A DNA stretch of 5,232 nt from CANCDA01 sp043757205 (GCA_043757205.1 JAYVPU010000193.1:1-5232), one strand, 5' to 3'. Counted from the first letter of the stretch, positions 1 through 4,556 are shown. Numbers and translations: made by a program. Notes: generated from the sequence alone by a model not told the origin.

Positions 1-74
1 CACCCCAACTTCCTGATTCAGGAGGTTGGCCCGGGGATCCGATACCTCGTACCGGCGCCCTTTGTTTAACCTTT

Positions 75-78
75 GGAG
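75..78 (+). promoter_or_regulatory. Ribosome binding site of the porin
   Basis: GGAG lies 9 nt before the ATG at 88, in the context TTTGGAGAATTTTTAAATG. The intact ompW gene has a closely similar leader (TTGGAGAAAAAATT before its ATG), so both outer-membrane genes use a strong SD followed by an A/T-rich spacer. No convincing -35/-10 pair is seen in the 87 bases before the porin, so its promoter may lie outside the window. Confidence 0.75.
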
Positions 79-87
79 AATTTTTAA

Positions 88-1269
88 ATGAAAAAGACCC
101 TCGTAGCACTGGCCGCTCTGGCCGCCACCGCTTCTTTTGCTCAAGTCACGATCTCTGGTCGTGCTTCCTTGGGTGTCGCCAGTATCAGCGCTACCGGTGC
201 TGCTGGTGGTGCTGGTAGTGATTTCTCTGCCCGTACCGTGACCGAAGACTTCTCTTCACGCCTGCGCTTCGCCGTCAATGAAGACTTGGGTGGCGGCTTG
301 CGTGCTTTCGCCGCTTACGAATTTGGCCTGGCTTTTGATACCGGTACCGAGAACGGTCAGAACGGTGTTGCACCTGTTGCTGGTGTTTCTGGCAGCGCTG
401 CCAATGGCAACACTTCCATCGGCTTTGGTGGTTCACGTGAATCCCACGTCGGTATTGGTAACGGCTTCGCTGAAGTCCGTCTCGGTCGTCAAAACGTGTA
501 CTGGACCCAGGGTGACCTGAGCGAACAAGGTGCCAACAAGGTTGGTAAAGACGTGATTGCCGACATGTACACACGCATCGCCAATGTGCGCCAGAACAAT
601 GCCATCTTGGTGAACTTTAACGGTGGCGCTGGTGCTTTTTCCGGTTCGCAACTGTACTGGGCACCTGAAGTGGCCAGCGAGACGCAGGCCGCAGGTTCAT
701 CTGCTGTAACGTCCAACGCTTCCACCTGGGGTGGCAAGTTGAACTGGGACCAAGGTGCATTCCATTTCATGGGTGACTACCAGTACCGTAACAATATTGC
801 TACCGACATCCCTGGACTCCCACCAGCGTCCACTGCTGTTTTCAATGCGACTTCCGTCAAGCTGGGCCTGGGTTACCGCTATGCCGAAGGCAGCATGGTT
901 GCTGTGCACTACTGGGATCTGAAGAAAGAGTTCACTGATGGCGTGACCAACGGTGCCAAGCAAAACGGCTGGGCTGTGAACCTGTCGCATAACTTGGGCA
1001 ATGGTTGGTATGGCTATGGTGCTTACGGCTCCCTGGGTAACGTGAACGGCACGGTTGGTGCTGACACGGTTGATTCCGCCACCACCGCTTACAGCGTTGG
1101 TGTGCGTAAAGAGCTGTCCAAGCGTACCGCTTTGTTCGCTTCTTACGGCAAAGTTAACAACGGCGCTGGTGCCAACTACATGCCCAGCGGTGGCGGCTTC
1201 ATGCCCTTCACCGCTGCTGCTGGTTCGAGCCCAACCTACAGCTTGGTTGGTATTCAGCACAACTTCTGA
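88..1269 (+). CDS. Outer-membrane porin, Burkholderiales/Omp32-type (Gram-negative porin family)
   Basis: This 393-residue protein should form a trimeric 16-stranded beta-barrel in the outer membrane for passive diffusion of small, probably anionic, solutes; substrate preference is inferred from the family, not visible here. Residues 1-18 are a classical Sec signal peptide (MKK, hydrophobic Leu/Ala core, ASFA cleavage site), giving a mature protein starting QVTISGRASLG. The mature chain alternates Gly/aromatic-rich strands such as LRFAVNEDLGGGLRAFAAYEF, shortened here to its pattern, with the porin-typical segment FAEVRLGRQN near residues 128-137. It ends in Phe (VGIQHNF), the C-terminal signal recognised by the BAM complex. 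Length is normal for the family. The ATG at 88 is preceded by GGAG at 75-78 with 9-nt spacing, which fixes the start. It appears monocistronic, with a strong terminator 40 nt downstream. Family assignment is firm; the specific orthologue is not. Confidence 0.95.
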   Translation: MKKTLVALAALAATASFAQVTISGRASLGVASISATGAAGGAGSDFSARTVTEDFSSRLRFAVNEDLGGGLRAFAAYEFGLAFDTGTENGQNGVAPVAGVSGSAANGNTSIGFGGSRESHVGIGNGFAEVRLGRQNVYWTQGDLSEQGANKVGKDVIADMYTRIANVRQNNAILVNFNGGAGAFSGSQLYWAPEVASETQAAGSSAVTSNASTWGGKLNWDQGAFHFMGDYQYRNNIATDIPGLPPASTAVFNATSVKLGLGYRYAEGSMVAVHYWDLKKEFTDGVTNGAKQNGWAVNLSHNLGNGWYGYGAYGSLGNVNGTVGADTVDSATTAYSVGVRKELSKRTALFASYGKVNNGAGANYMPSGGGFMPFTAAAGSSPTYSLVGIQHNF

Positions 1270-1308
1270 TTTGACGCTGGCATCTGCCAGCTGACGGTTT
1301 GAAAGTTC

Positions 1309-1343
1309 AAAACCCCCGCTGCGGCAACGTGGCGGGGGTTTTT
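1309..1343 (+). terminator. Rho-independent terminator of the porin gene
   Basis: AAAACCCCCGC (1309-1319) pairs perfectly with GCGGGGGTTTT (1332-1342) around a 12-nt loop, and the stem runs into a T tract. It lies 40 nt after the porin stop codon. A smaller inverted repeat (GCTGGCA...TGCCAGC, 1276-1291) sits between the stop and this terminator and could stabilise the 3' end. Confidence 0.92.
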
Positions 1344-1470
1344 ACGTTCTACGGTGAGAAGCACTTCCATTCGGCAGACTGCTCACAACGGGGAAGTTGC
1401 CAGAGGACAAGGCACGCAAAACCGCCGAGGCGTTGCGAGGCTTTTAGAGAATGCCCGGATTAAATGAACA
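1344..1470. other. Intergenic spacer with no recognised gene
   Basis: The stretch between the porin terminator and the convergent ompW terminator holds no supported ORF or RNA gene. The only structure noticed is a short direct repeat, CGAGGC-GTTG-CGAGGC (near 1425-1440), followed by a TTTT run, which is too weak to call. Confidence 0.5.
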
Positions 1471-1502
1471 AAAAAAGCCGTGCTATTTAGCACGGCTTTT
1501 TT
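1471..1502 (-). terminator. Terminator of the distal ompW copy (bidirectional hairpin)
   Basis: AAAAAAGCCGTGCT (1471-1484) pairs with AGCACGGCTTTTTT (1489-1502) over 14 bp with a 4-nt loop. On the minus strand it lies 32 nt past the ompW stop codon at 1535-1537. A/T tracts on both sides would let it work in either direction, also serving as backup for the porin. Its sequence matches the terminator after the other ompW copy, so the terminator belongs to the duplicated unit. Confidence 0.9.
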
Positions 1503-1534
1503 ATGGGCTTACGCCCCTGGCACATCAATCGGTA

Positions 1535-2230
1535 TTAGAACTTGTAGCCGACGCGCAGGACGTAGTCCATGGTGTCGAGTTTGAGTGTGCCGGTGGTGGT
1601 GGCACCACCCGTTGCCGCTGAGCTGACAAACGTGGCGGTGGTGCTCACAGGGATGTAGGACACCGAGGCGTTAACCGACCAGCGATCATTGATGTTGTAG
1701 ATCACGCCGGCGTTGTAAACCGGTGCCCAAGTGGAACTCAAGGAACTGGATGTTCCGGCCAGATTGTTCACCAAAGGATCGGTCAAATTGGCAGTGACAT
1801 CATTGAATGAGACATAAGTTGCACCCAAGCCGACATAGGGGCGCCACTGTTCACCAGGTTTATTGAAGAGGTATTTGGCAATAACGGTCGGTGCCAAATA
1901 AGTGGCTGTGGCCGCTCCGGGGTGTGATTTAACCGCTGCGCTGGGTGTGGTCACGTCCATGGTGATCTTTGGAGGGATGCCAAGCGCAATTTCTCCGGCA
2001 ATGTTGTCGGTGAACATGTGTAACCAACCCACGGTCAGCGTGTTGACACTGGTAATGCTGGCACTTGCTCCTGCGGTCTGGGAGTTGAAAAATCCTGCAA
2101 CACCAGGGCCTCCCCCTGTTGAGTTCAACACACCAAGAGATGGGTTGGGATTAACATTGACAATGCCGGCGCTAATGATGTCGTCGCCTGCTTTTTGGGC
2201 ATGAACGCCACCAGCAATGGCCAACAAGAA
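1535..2230 (-). pseudogene. 5'-truncated OmpW-family outer-membrane protein (distal paralogue)
   Basis: The reading frame encodes an OmpW-type eight-stranded beta-barrel, complete from the signal-peptidase site (GGVHA|QKAGDD) to the C-terminal RVGYKF, and aligns throughout with the neighbouring intact copy. Shared blocks include HMFTDNI, SHPGAATATYLAP, KYLFNKPG, QWRPYVGLGATYVSF and WAPVYN. What is missing is the start: the intact copy has a signal peptide beginning MHSFNKSVLFSAVLLAVASGAHA, of which only about the last ten residues (LLAIAGGVHA) survive here. Upstream of about 2230 the sequence switches to an AATTGG...CCAATT element. The frame stays open for another ten codons to a TGA at 2258-2260, with no ATG. 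TTG codons at 2225-2227 and 2222-2224 are possible starts, but no Shine-Dalgarno sequence precedes them and the signal peptide would lack its basic N-terminus. The body has no frameshift or internal stop, so the damage is probably recent. Likely unexpressed or not exported. Confidence 0.8.
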
Positions 2231-2253
2231 TAATTGGGGTCGGATTCCAATTA
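2231..2253. repeat. AATTGG...CCAATT palindromic element, copy A (at the ompW break)
   Basis: TAATTGG (2231-2237) and CCAATTA (2247-2253) form a perfect 7-bp inverted repeat. The central GGTCGGATT allows two further G-T pairs and one T-A pair, so nearly the whole 23 bp folds. The 21-bp core differs at one position (G for A at 2242) from a second copy at 3357-3377. It sits exactly where homology between the two ompW copies ends. From memory, similar AATTGGGGTCAGA-type repeats are frequent in proteobacterial genomes near REP-associated (Y1-type) transposase genes. That link is recall, not something this window shows. Confidence 0.8.
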
Positions 2254-2255
2254 AA

Positions 2256-2300
2256 TCTCATAAATTCATCAAGCAGCTCGAGGTCGCTGTGACTGTGCAG
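2256..2300 (+). pseudogene. Relic of a DUF1640-like gene
   Basis: Read on the plus strand, this segment gives SHKFIKQLEVAVTVQ, matching HKFVKQLEVAGVPTVQ at residues 9-24 of the intact gene starting at 3460 after a two-residue deletion. Over 2259-2288 against 3484-3513, 25 of 30 bases agree, and four of the five changes are third-position. The start region (MSTITFDT), the coiled coil and the membrane segment are all missing. The match begins about 2 nt after the AATTGG...CCAATT element and ends about 20 nt before the terminator of the intact ompW. It appears to be the leftover of a second DUF1640 unit delivered or deleted together with the element. It is short, but the in-frame synonymous pattern makes chance unlikely. 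Confidence 0.7.
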
Positions 2301-2320
2301 ATTATTGAATGTCGACAAAG

Positions 2321-2351
2321 AAAAAGCCGTGCTGTAGAGCACGGCTTTTTT
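2321..2351 (-). terminator. Terminator of the intact ompW gene
   Basis: AAAAAGCCGTGCT (2321-2333) pairs with AGCACGGCTTTTT (2338-2350) over 13 bp with a GTAG loop and T tracts on both strands. It follows the ompW stop (2383-2385, minus strand) by 32 nt. The stem is essentially identical to that at 1471-1502. Confidence 0.9.
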
Positions 2352-2382
2352 GTGGGCTGTGGTGCCCGGTGAGTGCGTCAGA

Positions 2383-3117
2383 TCAGAACTTGTAGCCGAC
2401 GCGGATGACGTAGTCGGTGGTGTTGAGGTCCACGGTGCCGGTGGTGGTGGTGCCAGCGCCTGCGCCAGCACCCGTGAAGGTGGCCGTGGTTTTGAGGGGA
2501 ATGTAGGACACAGAGGCGCTGATCGACCAACGCGCATCGATGTTGTAGATCACCCCCAAGTTGTAAACCGGTGCCCATGCCGAACTCAGCGACGCCGATG
2601 TCCCGGCCAGATTGTTGACCAAAGCATCCGACTTGTTGGCGGTGACATCAGCGAAAGACACATAGGTCGCGCCCAAGCCTACGTAGGGGCGCCACTGGTC
2701 ACCGGGTTTGTTGAACAAGTACTTGGCCACAACAGCGGGCGCCAGGTACGTGGCGGTGGCGGCGCCGGGGTGGGACTGTGGTGCACTTCCGTTGGGTGCG
2801 TTCAGGTTCATGGTGAGCTTGGGCGGCACGCCCAGCGTGAGTTCGGCCCCAATATTATCCGTGAACATGTGGAGGATACCGACGGTTACTGTCGTTGCGC
2901 TGTCAATACTGGAGCTGGCACCCGATGTGTTGCTGTTGAAGAACGCGTTTGTTGGGGCACTGGGCCCAGTCGTATTCAAAGTTCCCAAAGAGGTGCTGGG
3001 TACGATTTGGGCAATGCCTATGCCCAAAATATTGTCTCCGGCCTTTTGGGCATGAGCGCCGCTGGCAACGGCCAGCAAGACGGCGCTGAACAGCACGGAT
3101 TTATTGAATGAATGCAT
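2383..3117 (-). CDS. ompW: OmpW-family outer-membrane protein (intact paralogue)
   Basis: This 244-residue protein is an OmpW-type eight-stranded beta-barrel, a family of small outer-membrane proteins proposed to carry small hydrophobic compounds and often stress- or oxygen-responsive. A signal peptide covers about residues 1-24 (MHSFNKSVLFSAVLLAVASGAHA|QKAGDN by pattern). OmpW hallmarks follow: a QKAGDN start to the barrel, the HMFTDNIGAELTLGVPPKL region, KYLFNKPGDQWRPYVGLG, and a C-terminal RVGYKF ending in Phe for barrel assembly. I chose the ATG at 3117 rather than one 30 nt upstream because GGAG (minus strand, 3126-3129) lies 8 nt before it and the signal peptide then starts properly. 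A paralogue with its own copy of the terminator lies downstream on the same strand. The insert around residues 157-170 is variable between the two copies. The family call is secure; the physiological substrate is unknown. Confidence 0.93.
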   Translation of the reverse strand: MHSFNKSVLFSAVLLAVASGAHAQKAGDNILGIGIAQIVPSTSLGTLNTTGPSAPTNAFFNSNTSGASSSIDSATTVTVGILHMFTDNIGAELTLGVPPKLTMNLNAPNGSAPQSHPGAATATYLAPAVVAKYLFNKPGDQWRPYVGLGATYVSFADVTANKSDALVNNLAGTSASLSSAWAPVYNLGVIYNIDARWSISASVSYIPLKTTATFTGAGAGAGTTTTGTVDLNTTDYVIRVGYKF

Positions 3118-3125
3118 AATTTTTT

Positions 3126-3129
3126 CTCC
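3126..3129 (-). promoter_or_regulatory. Ribosome binding site deciding the ompW start
   Basis: On the minus strand GGAG lies 8 nt before the ATG at 3117 (TTGGAGAAAAAATTATG). It falls inside the longer reading frame that could start at 3147, and so argues for the shorter start that gives a normal signal peptide. Confidence 0.75.
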
Positions 3130-3270
3130 AACGGGGTTAAGGGTCAAAATACTTCAGACGTATAAAACACGCTGTAGCATTTGAAACTCAGTGTAATAGG
3201 CCTATTTTGGGCGTCAATGCGGTGGTGGTGTAAAAGCGACGAAAATGAAAGGCTTTAAGGGTAAGTACCC
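3130..3270. promoter_or_regulatory. Divergent promoter region between ompW and the original tal start
   Basis: This roughly 140-bp region must once have driven ompW (minus) and tal (plus). On the plus strand TTGAAA (3181-3186) and TATTTT (3203-3208) with 16-nt spacing form a plausible sigma-70 promoter toward tal. A perfect 12-bp palindrome, AATAGGCCTATT (3195-3206), overlaps its -10 and could be an operator. On the minus strand TTTCAA (3186-3181) followed after 16 nt by TATACG is a weak candidate for ompW. AAGGG at 3257-3261 is a Shine-Dalgarno sequence for the ATG at 3271. These promoter assignments come from pattern only. Confidence 0.4.
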
Positions 3271-3336
3271 ATGAACACCCCCATGAATCAACTCCAAGCC
3301 CTCAAACAATTCACCACTGTGGTCGCCGACACGTAG
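3271..3336 (+). pseudogene. 5' fragment of a transaldolase gene (tal')
   Basis: The fragment encodes MNTP-MNQLQALKQFTTVVADT and then stops at TAG (3334-3336). From the second ATG (3283), 15 of 17 residues match the start of the complete tal gene at 4959. At DNA level 42 of 50 bases agree between 3283-3332 and 4959-5008, with differences mostly at third positions apart from one two-codon stretch. It still has a Shine-Dalgarno sequence (AAGGG, 3257-3261) and a plausible promoter, so it probably marks the ancestral tal start, cut off after 17 codons by the AATTGG element. Its KQFTTVVADT wording is closer to typical TalB starts (E. coli TalB has RQYTTVVADTG) than the KFLTTVVADT of the complete gene. 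A 21-residue peptide could still be translated, but no function is expected. Confidence 0.85.
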
Positions 3337-3367
3337 TCTAATTGGGGTCATAGTCTAATTGGGGTCA
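3334..3367. repeat. Perfect 17-bp tandem duplication
   Basis: TAGTCTAATTGGGGTCA occurs twice back to back (3334-3350 and 3351-3367). The second copy runs on into GATTCCAATT and completes the palindromic element. The first unit supplies the TAG that ends the tal fragment. It is a local duplication of the left half of the element at the insertion junction. Confidence 0.95.
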
Positions 3368-3377
3368 GATTCCAATT
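3357..3377. repeat. AATTGG...CCAATT palindromic element, copy B (at the tal break)
   Basis: AATTGG (3357-3362) and CCAATT (3372-3377) flank GGTCAGATT. Twenty of 21 bases match copy A at 2232-2252. As with copy A, it lies where homology to a broken gene ends on its left, and a DUF1640 sequence lies to its right. Here, though, about 80 bp including a full promoter separate it from the gene. No third copy was found in the window, including near the right edge of the block at about 4950. Confidence 0.8.
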
Positions 3378-3444
3378 GCTCCCGTCTTGAAGTTTGAATC
3401 TCAAAAAACCTGCTGTAGCCACACAGCGTGGATTTCACATGCTG

Positions 3445-3459
3445 TGATAAGATTTCCCC
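3445..3459 (+). promoter_or_regulatory. Extended -10 promoter giving a probably leaderless transcript, unit 1
   Basis: TGATAAGAT (3445-3453) fits an extended -10 (TGnTAnnnT) and ends 6 nt before the ATG at 3460, so transcription would begin at or next to the A of the start codon. No Shine-Dalgarno sequence is present (GATTTCCCCATG), as expected for a leaderless message. Upstream, GCTGT (3412-3416), CACAGC (3422-3427) and GCTGTG (3441-3446) form overlapping inverted repeats where a -35 or operator would lie. There is no good -35 hexamer. This is inference from the pattern and its exact repetition at 3794-3802. Confidence 0.5.
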
Positions 3460-3723
3460 ATGAGCACCATCACCTTTGACACGCATAAATTTGTCAAGCA
3501 ACTCGAAGTTGCTGGTGTTCCTACTGTGCAGGCTGAGGCGTTTGTTAATGCTCAGCGCGATATTCTATCGGAGGCGCTTGGTACCTCGCTGGCCACTCAT
3601 ACCGATGTAGAGCGTATTGAGCGCAAGCTCATTGAGCACGATGGGAAATTTTCTTTGCTGCAATGGATGGCTGGTTTTAATCTGGCATTTACCATGGCCG
3701 TGCTTTGGAAAGTATTTTCCTAA
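3460..3723 (+). CDS. Small DUF1640-like coiled-coil/membrane protein, copy 1
   Basis: The gene encodes an 87-residue protein of a small proteobacterial family that I recognise as DUF1640-like (a relative of the CCDC90/MCUR1 coiled-coil group). Its bacterial function is not established. It opens with MSTITFDTHKFVKQLEVAGV, followed by a short helical part with the family pattern PTVQAEAFVNAQRD. A charged region with coiled-coil character lies at about residues 45-66 (TDVERIERKLIEHDGKF), and one hydrophobic C-terminal segment at about 68-84 probably anchors it in the inner membrane. The start is set by homology with copy 2 and the shared upstream sequence. There is no Shine-Dalgarno sequence, and a TAAGAT box ends 6 nt before the ATG. 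It is the first gene after the insertion junction, followed by a paralogue 85 nt downstream. An unrelated small antitoxin or regulator cannot be excluded by reading alone. Confidence 0.82.
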   Translation: MSTITFDTHKFVKQLEVAGVPTVQAEAFVNAQRDILSEALGTSLATHTDVERIERKLIEHDGKFSLLQWMAGFNLAFTMAVLWKVFS

Positions 3724-3793
3724 ATAATTAATCCTGCCGCTTGAATCTCAAAGCCTCTGCTGTAGCCATGCAGCACAGGTTTTGCACCTGCTG

Positions 3794-3808
3794 TGATAAG
3801 ATTTCCCC
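3794..3808 (+). promoter_or_regulatory. Extended -10 promoter giving a probably leaderless transcript, unit 2
   Basis: TGATAAGAT (3794-3802) again ends 6 nt before the ATG (3809), with the same TTCCCC between and no Shine-Dalgarno sequence. The neighbouring GCAGCACAG (3770-3778) and CTGCTGTG (3788-3795) repeat the CAGC/GCTG dyads seen in unit 1. Conservation of the arrangement in both units is the main support. Confidence 0.5.
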
Positions 3809-4063
3809 ATGAGCACCATCACTTTCGATACGCTTAAATTTGCCAATCGGTTAAAGAATGCAGTCTTGACCGACGAGCAGGCGCAGGTATTTGCTGAAGC
3901 GCAAAAAGACGTTTTTTCTGAAGCACTTGATACGACGTTGGCAACAAAACTGGATGTGATGCGCCTGGAGTCCAAGCTTGATCATGAGGCAACCTTGCTC
4001 AAATGGATGATCGGTGTCTTGCTGGCGGTAGCCGTAGCGAATTTCGCGAAGCAGTTTTTCTGA
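3809..4063 (+). CDS. Small DUF1640-like coiled-coil/membrane protein, copy 2
   Basis: This 84-residue paralogue of the preceding gene starts MSTITFDTLKFANRLKNAVL. It keeps the DEQAQVFAEAQKDVFSEAL helix (pattern), the ATKLDVMRLESKL coiled-coil-like stretch at about residues 45-58, and a C-terminal hydrophobic segment at about 64-81 (LLKWMIGVLLAVAVANFA). A single-pass inner-membrane protein with the N-terminal part in the cytoplasm is likely. The linker before the membrane segment is three residues shorter than in copy 1. Function is unknown. The two copies could form homo- or hetero-oligomers through the coiled coil, which is inference. mntA follows 43 nt downstream on the same strand with no terminator between them, so read-through into the toxin-antitoxin pair is plausible. 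The start is chosen by identity with copy 1; no Shine-Dalgarno sequence is visible. Confidence 0.82.
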   Translation: MSTITFDTLKFANRLKNAVLTDEQAQVFAEAQKDVFSEALDTTLATKLDVMRLESKLDHEATLLKWMIGVLLAVAVANFAKQFF

Positions 4064-4089
4064 GTCGTTGGATAGCCACTCAAACTTTT

Positions 4090-4114
4090 AAGGGGCTTTT
4101 GAATCCATGCCCCT
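4090..4114 (+). promoter_or_regulatory. mntA ribosome binding site inside a possible start-masking hairpin
   Basis: AAGGGG (4090-4095) is the Shine-Dalgarno sequence, 11 nt before the ATG at 4107. AGGGGC (4091-4096) can pair with GCCCCT (4109-4114), which includes the last base of the start codon and codons 2-3. TTT/AAA can extend the stem past a bulged A. This would hide both the Shine-Dalgarno sequence and the start codon and limit mntA translation. The 12-nt loop makes the fold moderate, so treat it as a candidate. Confidence 0.4.
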
Positions 4115-4556
4115 AAACCCTCCCCCAACCGCGCTCCATACGCAGATTGAAGCGGCCCTCGCCGCCGACGGCCCGGTCGTTACCGGGCTTCTTGCGGCCT
4201 TTCCGCAAGCACTGGCGATTTACGCCTTCGGCAGCCGGGTTTCGGGCACGGCCAACGACGATAGCGATCTGGATCTGGCGCTGCTGGTGGCGGGCTATGC
4301 CGAGCCGCTTCAGCTGTGGGCCTTGGCGGGCGAGCTTGGCTCAGTTTTAGGCTGCGCTGTGGATTTGCTCGACTTGCGGGCAGCCAGCACCGTCATGCAG
4401 TATCAGGTCATTGGCCGGGGGCGGCGGCTATGGAGCCAGGGGCTGGCCGCTGGGCTTTTTGAATGTTTTGTGCTCAGTGAGAAAACTGCGCTCGATGCCG
4501 CTCGGGCAGGCTTGTTGGCGGATATTGCTAAAGAAGGACGGGTCTATGGCCGATGA
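4107..4556 (+). CDS. mntA: MntA-type nucleotidyltransferase antitoxin
   Basis: This 149-residue protein carries a minimal nucleotidyltransferase (MNT) domain. The signature GS-X10-DXD is exact: G42-S43 (YAFGSRVSG), then D54-L55-D56 (DDSDLDLALL). A third acidic residue probably comes from D86 in AVDLLDL. In studied MntA-HepT systems, MntA transfers AMP from ATP onto a tyrosine next to the HepT active site and so silences the toxin. That role is inferred here from the motif and from the adjacent hepT. The N-terminal 36 residues are Pro/Ala rich and the C-terminal 35 are helical. The stop overlaps the downstream hepT start by 11 nt, typical of a coupled pair. GC content is higher than in the preceding DUF1640-like genes, so the block may be composite. 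All key residues are present and the gene looks intact. Confidence 0.9.
   Translation: MPLNPPPTALHTQIEAALAADGPVVTGLLAAFPQALAIYAFGSRVSGTANDDSDLDLALLVAGYAEPLQLWALAGELGSVLGCAVDLLDLRAASTVMQYQVIGRGRRLWSQGLAAGLFECFVLSEKTALDAARAGLLADIAKEGRVYGR

Larger units (their letters stand above)
3394..4063. repeat. Tandem duplication of a promoter plus DUF1640-like gene unit
   Basis: Unit 1 spans about 3394-3723 and unit 2 about 3741-4063. Each starts with TTGAATCTCAAA, continues with CTGCTGTAGCCA, and reaches the ATG through an identical GCTGTGATAAGATTTCCCC. The identity carries into the first codons (ATGAGCACCATCAC). The upstream parts are more conserved than the coding parts after codon 15, so the shared promoter/start region appears to be under selection or to be gene-converted. 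Confidence 0.85.

Noticed and set aside
1..69. Open frame reading HPNFLIQEVGPGIRYLVPAPFV then TAA, a possible C-terminus of an upstream gene.
   Set aside because: Only 22 codons with no recognisable family. The region also holds a strong inverted repeat, and the frame could be open by chance. It cannot be decided without upstream sequence.
697..1260. 187-codon minus-strand frame opposite the porin.
   Set aside because: Shadow of the porin coding frame. It has no signal, domain or RBS of its own.
1415..1450. AAAACCGCC...GAGGCTTTT as another terminator hairpin.
   Set aside because: The pairing is broken by mismatches. The CGAGGC copies are direct, not inverted.
2350..3111. Long 253-codon plus-strand frame antisense to the intact ompW.
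   Set aside because: It is the high-GC mirror of a clearly real outer-membrane gene. Its low-complexity Gly/Arg/Cys-rich product fits no family, and it has no RBS.
3118..3147. Upstream ATG extending ompW by ten residues.
   Set aside because: It would bury the signal peptide behind MTLNPVGEKI and overlap the obvious GGAG site that serves the ATG at 3117.
3394..4063. The duplicated units considered as a CRISPR-like or insertion-sequence repeat.
   Set aside because: The repeats are whole gene-plus-promoter units with diverged coding parts. There is no spacer periodicity, no transposase and no terminal inverted repeats, so gene duplication explains them.
4061..4082. Inverted repeat TGAGT...ACTCA between the second DUF1640 gene and mntA as a terminator.
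   Set aside because: Only 5 bp of stem around a 12-nt loop and no T tract, so it is too weak. The genes more likely read through.
4411..4545. Upstream in-frame ATG extending hepT by 45 residues.
   Set aside because: The extension lies wholly within mntA, has no RBS and no HEPN similarity. The ATG at 4546 has GAAGGA at 7 nt.
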